The translations under genes were made by a program, and so were the position numbers. A DNA stretch of 64,000 bases, taken from positions 434,001 through 498,000 of the forward strand of contig NZ_BDAX01000002.1 in the NCBI RefSeq assembly GCF_001612665.1, in the 5' to 3' direction. The notes beneath the pieces were generated by a model that was not told where the DNA came from, made no database searches, and was given only the letters and a program-made list of their open reading frames with translations. The DNA comes from Nocardia alba NBRC 108234. GTDB lineage: Bacteria; Actinomycetota; Actinomycetes; Mycobacteriales; Mycobacteriaceae. This document shows, one piece after another, positions 59,983 through 64,000 of this stretch (position 1 is the first letter of the stretch; every line of letters starts with the position of its first letter).

Positions 59983-61421
59983 TCGGCGAACGGCTCGTCG
60001 AAGACATGACCGAGGCGGAACGCGAACGCGCCCGCCGGGTCGACGCGATACTGCCCGCACTCCGCGCGGCGGCCGCGACGGCCGACCACACCGCCACCTT
60101 CCCGGCGGGTCATGTCGAGCTCCTGCGCGAGGCCGGACTACTCGGCCTGGTAGTCCCGGTGGAATACGGTGGCCTCGGCGGCACCCTGCGCGATCTGGCC
60201 GCGGCCACCTTCGCCATGGGTACCGCGTGCCCGTCCACCGCACTGGCCTACTTCTTCCACAACACCAGCGCCTCGCGGGGACTGCTCCCCCTCGAGGCGA
60301 TCGAGGCGGGGCTGTTCACCACCGACGAGATACCGGTGGTGCGCGCCTTCGCGGAGAAGGTGCTCACCCGGATGGGCACGGGCACCTGGCTGGCCAATTT
60401 CGCCTCCGAATCGGTGAAGACGGCCGCGGCCAACATCACCATCGCCACCACCGCGACCGAGGTCGAGGGCGGCTGGATCCTGCAGGGCGAGAAGTCTTTC
60501 GGCTGCGCGACCGGGGTAGCCGACTACTACCTCACCTCCGCGAAACTGGCGGGCTACGACACCGCCGAGGGCTTGGCCACCTTCTTCGTCCCACGCGGCG
60601 CGCCCGGCGTCAGCACCCGTGCGCCGTGGGACGGACTCGGCATGCGGGCCACCGCAAACAACGGGATCCGGCTCGATCAGGTGTTCATCCCGCACGACGA
60701 GGCACTCACCGTGCCCGGCGCGTTCACCAGGATGCTCACGGTGAGTCGCGGCAGCTTCGTGGGCAATCAGCTCGCCATCGCCGCGGTCTATACCGGGTGC
60801 GCCCAGCAGGTCTACGACGACACGCTCGCGGTGACCACCCGCAAGACCTTCGCCGACACCGGCGCTCCCATCGCCTCGTCCCCGGTGCACCAGGTCATCA
60901 TCGGTGAGATGACCAGGCAATTGGAGACCGCATACCTGTGGCTGCGCTATCAGCTCGCGATCGAAACCAGTGACCCGCCGGTCAAACCGAAGCCGGAGGT
61001 CTTCACGCAGTGGCGGCTCGGTAAGGGCGCGGTCACCGAGGCGTGCTTCCAGGTGGCCCTCGGTGCGCTCAAAGCCGGTGGGACCTCGGCAGCGTCGATG
61101 AGCGGTAGCGCGGGTCGGGCACTGCGCGATCTGGCGATGGGTCTGGTGATGACCTTTCCCGCCGAACGTGGGGTGCTCGAAGTCGCGCGAATCCGGACCG
61201 ACGCCGAGGCCAACCAGCTCTTCGCCACTGCGCCCACGGATTCCGCGCCCGTCGCCGGCGCGGCCGTCGCCGACGCGCCTGCCGGCACCGGGCAGGTCGG
61301 CTACGCGCCTACTGACGCTGCGCTTGCCGCCACGGGGTCCTCCGCCCCGGCGTCCTCGAACACGGCATCGTCAGGTACGGCGTCCTCAGACACGGCCCCT
61401 GCCACGGGAGGCGTCCGATGA
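59979..61421 (+). CDS. Acyl-CoA dehydrogenase-fold flavoprotein, possibly a flavin-dependent monooxygenase
   Basis: 480 residues. ACAD fold: LLREAGLLGLVVPVEYGGLGGTLRDLA, FGCATGVADYYLTSAKLAGYDTAEGLATFFVP and a long helical C-terminal domain. Coupled to a flavin reductase, which fits the DszC/HpaB-like group of ACAD-fold monooxygenases as well as a true dehydrogenase; no catalytic Glu could be assigned with confidence. The last 60 or so residues (61240-61418) are low-complexity Ala/Ser/Thr with a repeated ASSxTA pattern. The family usually ends before this tail. Confidence 0.82.
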   Translation: MIGERLVEDMTEAERERARRVDAILPALRAAAATADHTATFPAGHVELLREAGLLGLVVPVEYGGLGGTLRDLAAATFAMGTACPSTALAYFFHNTSASRGLLPLEAIEAGLFTTDEIPVVRAFAEKVLTRMGTGTWLANFASESVKTAAANITIATTATEVEGGWILQGEKSFGCATGVADYYLTSAKLAGYDTAEGLATFFVPRGAPGVSTRAPWDGLGMRATANNGIRLDQVFIPHDEALTVPGAFTRMLTVSRGSFVGNQLAIAAVYTGCAQQVYDDTLAVTTRKTFADTGAPIASSPVHQVIIGEMTRQLETAYLWLRYQLAIETSDPPVKPKPEVFTQWRLGKGAVTEACFQVALGALKAGGTSAASMSGSAGRALRDLAMGLVMTFPAERGVLEVARIRTDAEANQLFATAPTDSAPVAGAAVADAPAGTGQVGYAPTDAALAATGSSAPASSNTASSGTASSDTAPATGGVR

Positions 61422-62806
61422 CCGCCGCGCTGCCGCCGATCACCGATCTGGTGGATGGCGACTGGGGCACACCGTCGGTGGATCTCGGTGTGGCACTGGA
61501 GGATCCGGCTACCGGTGCAGAGGTTGCCCGCGCGGTGGCCACGTCATCCGAGCGCATCGACCGGGCACTGGCGGTGGCGGATGCCGCCCGGGGCACCGTC
61601 GATGCCGATCTGCTCGACACGATCGCGAACGCGTTGGAGCCGCGGCTCTCCCATATCGCCGAACTCGACGCGCGCGCCACCGGTGTGCCGATCGGGCAAA
61701 CCGCGCTGCTCGGCGTGATCGTCGCCGGGTCGTTCCGGCTGGCGGCCGCGCAACTGCGCGCCGGCGCGCTGCGCGAGGATCGCGATGCCGTCCAGGTCCA
61801 TCGGCTGCCGCTCGGTCCGGCGCTGTGCCTCGTGCCGTGGAACGCACCGGCGCCGATGGCCGCGCACAAAGTGGCGAACGCGCTGGCGGCGGGCTGTCCG
61901 GTGATTCTCAAGGTGAGCGAGTTGGCACCCTACAGCGCTGTTCCGTTCGCGCAGGTCCTCGCCGAGCATGTCCCGGACGGCATGTTCCAGCTCGTGCAGG
62001 GCGGCGCCGACGCCGGCGCGCAACTGGCCGCCGACCCCCGGATCAAGGCCGTTTCGTTCACCGGCGGACTGGCGGGTGGGCGATCGATCGCCGCCGCGTC
62101 GGCTCCCCTGCTGCGCCCGGCCCAGCTCGAACTCGGCGGCAACAATCCCCTGGTGGTGTTGCCCGACGCCGACACCGCCACCGCGGCCCGCATCGCGGCC
62201 GAGCTGCTCACCACCCTCAACGGCCAGTGGTGTCGCGCGCTGGGCAGGCTGATCCTGCCCGCCGCGCGCGCCGACGAGATCCGTACGGCGATCGGAGAAC
62301 AGTTGCGCGCCTTGCGCATCGGTGATCCGCTCGATCCGGCAACCGAGTTCGGCCCGCTCGTGCACTCGCGACATCGCGACGCCGTGCGGGCGGCGATCGC
62401 CCGGCGCGGCCACACCAGCTACGGCACCGTGCCCGAGACGGGCAACTACCTCGCCCCGACACTGCTCGACGGCGACCTGACCGAGGAAGTGTTCGGCCCG
62501 GTCGCGGGGGTGGTCACCTACGAGACCGTCGACGAGGCGATCGCGCTGTCCAACGCACTGCCCTACGGCCTGGAGGGCTACGTCTGTGGTGTCGACGAAG
62601 GCGCGGCGCTGGCCGTGGCGCAGCAGATCAGAGCGGGCGAGGTGAAAGTCAACGGGTCTTCGATCATGAGCCTGGACCTGATGACACCGCGACCCGCCTG
62701 GGGTTGGTCCGGTCTGGGCGAGGAGGGAACCGCCGAAACGCTGCGGTTCTTCACCGGCGCCCGGGTCGTCGGCGTAGAGGGCCGCTTCGCCCTCCATCGG
62801 TCATGA
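61418..62806 (+). CDS. Aldehyde dehydrogenase (NAD(P)+-dependent)
   Basis: 462 residues. Catalytic Cys272 in LNGQWCRALG and Glu238 in LELGGNNPLVVLP; the cofactor region is VPWNAPAPMAAHKVANALAAGCPVILK. Oxidises an aldehyde to the acid, probably the product of the preceding flavoenzyme. The start overlaps the previous stop and the stop overlaps the next start (both ATGA), so the four oxidation genes are one unit. Confidence 0.9.
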   Translation: MTAALPPITDLVDGDWGTPSVDLGVALEDPATGAEVARAVATSSERIDRALAVADAARGTVDADLLDTIANALEPRLSHIAELDARATGVPIGQTALLGVIVAGSFRLAAAQLRAGALREDRDAVQVHRLPLGPALCLVPWNAPAPMAAHKVANALAAGCPVILKVSELAPYSAVPFAQVLAEHVPDGMFQLVQGGADAGAQLAADPRIKAVSFTGGLAGGRSIAAASAPLLRPAQLELGGNNPLVVLPDADTATAARIAAELLTTLNGQWCRALGRLILPAARADEIRTAIGEQLRALRIGDPLDPATEFGPLVHSRHRDAVRAAIARRGHTSYGTVPETGNYLAPTLLDGDLTEEVFGPVAGVVTYETVDEAIALSNALPYGLEGYVCGVDEGAALAVAQQIRAGEVKVNGSSIMSLDLMTPRPAWGWSGLGEEGTAETLRFFTGARVVGVEGRFALHRS

Positions 62807-63942
62807 CCGTCGCGGTGGTCGGTGCGGGACCGGTCGGATTGACCGCCGCGCTGATCCTGGCCCGACGCGGCGTCGAGGTCGTCGTCCTGGAACAGGGCGC
62901 GGCGCTGGCCACCGAATCGCGCGCGTCCACGTTCCATCCGCCCACCCTCGAGATGCTCGACACCCTCGGGGTGCTGGAACCGTTGCTGGACAGAGGGATC
63001 ATCGCGCCGACCTTCCAGTACCGCGAGCGCGGTGGCGGCGCGATCGCCACCCTCGATCTCGGACTGCTCGCCGGCGACACCCCGTACCCGTTCCGCGTGC
63101 AGTGCGAGCAGAGCACCCTCACCCCGCTCCTGCTGGACGCGCTGCCTGCCTCGGCACAGGTCCGCTTCGGCCACCACGCCCTGGATGTGACCGTCGACAA
63201 GGGCGGCGCCACCGTGCACACCACCCGTGGCGATGTGCGCGGTGACTGGGTGATCGGCGCCGACGGCGCGCATTCGGCGATCCGGCGCGGCCTGAACGCG
63301 AGCTTCGACGGCACCACCTACCTGGAACGGTTCCTGGTGGCCTCGGTCGACGAGGACCTCACCGCCGCGCTGCCCGGCATCGCACCGGTGAACTATGTCT
63401 TCGACGCCGACGAGTGGCTCGTGCTGCTGCGCACCCCGCAGCACTGGCGGGTCCTGCTGCCCACCGCGCCCGCCACCCCGGACCAGGAGGAGTTCGGGCG
63501 CCTGCCGGACCGGTTGACCGCCGTGGCCGACCTGGGCCGCCCGTGGCGGCTGCGCCACGCCTCCCTCTACCGCGTCCATCAGCGCGTCACCGACCGGTTC
63601 CGGATCGGGCGGGCACTACTCATGGGCGACGCCGCGCATGTGAACAACCCGCTCGGCGGCCTCGGCATGAACAGCGGCATCCACGACGCCGTGCAACTTG
63701 GGACCGCGCTGGCCGATGTTCTCGACGGCTGCCCCGACGCGGTGCTCGACACTGTCGCGCGCAGGCGGCGCACGGTGGCCGTCGAGCACGTCCAACGGGC
63801 CAGCCACACCAACTGGGAACTGTTGCGCGGCAACGACGGCGCGTTCCGCGAGCACCTGCGCGCCCTCGTCGCCGATCCGGCGGCCGCACGCGCGTACCTG
63901 CGCCGATCGTGTCTGCTCGATTCCCTCGAACCGCGACCATGA
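62803..63942 (+). CDS. FAD-dependent monooxygenase (PHBH/UbiH-like)
   Basis: 379 residues. The GxGxxG motif is VVGAGPVGLTAALILARRG, the DG motif is VIGADGAHSAIRRGL, and the GD motif is LLMGDAAHVNNPLGGLGMNSGIHDA. Class A hydroxylase expected to hydroxylate an aromatic or related ring. Shorter than multi-domain PheA-type enzymes. ATG at 62803; the open frame continues upstream but overlaps the ALDH. Coupled to the next gene (ATGA). Confidence 0.88.
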   Translation: MTVAVVGAGPVGLTAALILARRGVEVVVLEQGAALATESRASTFHPPTLEMLDTLGVLEPLLDRGIIAPTFQYRERGGGAIATLDLGLLAGDTPYPFRVQCEQSTLTPLLLDALPASAQVRFGHHALDVTVDKGGATVHTTRGDVRGDWVIGADGAHSAIRRGLNASFDGTTYLERFLVASVDEDLTAALPGIAPVNYVFDADEWLVLLRTPQHWRVLLPTAPATPDQEEFGRLPDRLTAVADLGRPWRLRHASLYRVHQRVTDRFRIGRALLMGDAAHVNNPLGGLGMNSGIHDAVQLGTALADVLDGCPDAVLDTVARRRRTVAVEHVQRASHTNWELLRGNDGAFREHLRALVADPAAARAYLRRSCLLDSLEPRP

Positions 63943-64000
63943 TCGGGGCACAGCTCGTTCGGGAGAACCCGGCCCGGCCCGCCGAACGCGTCGGCGCCGT
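63939..64000 (+). CDS. Next gene of the oxidation operon, cut by the window edge
   Basis: Only about 20 codons are present, beginning MIGAQLVRENPARPAERVGA. The ATG overlaps the monooxygenase stop, so it belongs to the same operon. Too short to identify. Confidence 0.6.
   Translation, partial: MIGAQLVRENPARPAERVGA

Noticed and set aside
1..64000. Mobile elements, CRISPR arrays, tRNA and rRNA genes
   Set aside because: I saw no transposase or integrase motifs, no regularly spaced repeats, and no recognisable tRNA or rRNA sequence. A tRNAscan and repeat search would settle this.

Overview
The window is high-GC actinobacterial DNA from a mycolic-acid actinomycete, most probably Nocardia or a close relative. 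This is inferred from gene content: an adenosylcobalamin-dependent MutAB mutase pair, stand-alone condensation-domain acyltransferases with DrrA/DrrB-type exporters, an IdeR/DtxR-type iron box, actinobacterial cysteine leader peptides, and a beta-lactone gene set of the nocardiolactone/lipstatin/olefin type. Genes are dense, and translational coupling through overlapping stop and start codons is common. I saw no rRNA, tRNA, CRISPR array or transposase.

Layout. (1) 1-5.6 kb: methylmalonyl-CoA mutase mutB (cut by the window edge) and mutA, then a VTT-family membrane protein and an exported GH43-like beta-propeller protein. (2) 5.9-11.8 kb: cassette A, made of acyltransferase, glycosyltransferase, ABC ATPase, ABC permease and a second acyltransferase. 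(3) 12.8-18.7 kb: a lipid beta-lactone locus with an active KAS III, a KAS III partner lacking the catalytic triad, an OleC-type beta-lactone synthetase, an OleD-type reductase and a third type of acyltransferase. No oleB-like beta-lactone decarboxylase is present, so the lactone is predicted to be kept. (4) 19.3-29.3 kb: a sulfur block with cystathionine beta-synthase, an IclR regulator and an Ssu-type transporter operon carrying a monooxygenase, a TauD-type dioxygenase and a flavoprotein/ferredoxin pair. Two tiny cysteine-containing leader peptides sit in this operon. (5) 29.3-32.3 kb: small genes, a degenerate 2'-5' RNA ligase-like protein, and an AT-richer gap with a 33-codon ORF that has its own promoter and ribosome binding site. 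(6) 32.3-38.4 kb: cassette B, a gene-for-gene paralogue of cassette A in the same orientation 26.4 kb away. (7) 38.4-45.6 kb: a CoA-disulfide-reductase-like enzyme, a HEAT-repeat protein and an iron-box-controlled operon with a FecBCD-type importer, two paralogous proteins of unknown function and an FmdE-like protein. (8) 46.6-64 kb: a catabolic island with a cyclic amidohydrolase, two CaiB-type CoA transferases, a metal-dependent cyclase, MmgE/PrpD, an HMG-CoA-lyase-like aldolase, an isochorismatase-like amidase, an Asp/Glu racemase family protein, TetR and IclR regulators, a bicupin, an esterase and an oxidation operon (flavin reductase, acyl-CoA dehydrogenase, aldehyde dehydrogenase, FAD monooxygenase) that runs off the right end.

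How it may work together. The most striking unit is the beta-lactone locus flanked by two copies of an acylation-glycosylation-export cassette. Together they suggest a pathway for a decorated, exported lipid; whether one product needs all three loci is inference. In the catabolic island, a repeated operator (GAAAC-N3-GTTTC-N7-GAAAC) in several divergent promoters suggests that the local IclR protein controls a regulon spread over about 11 kb.
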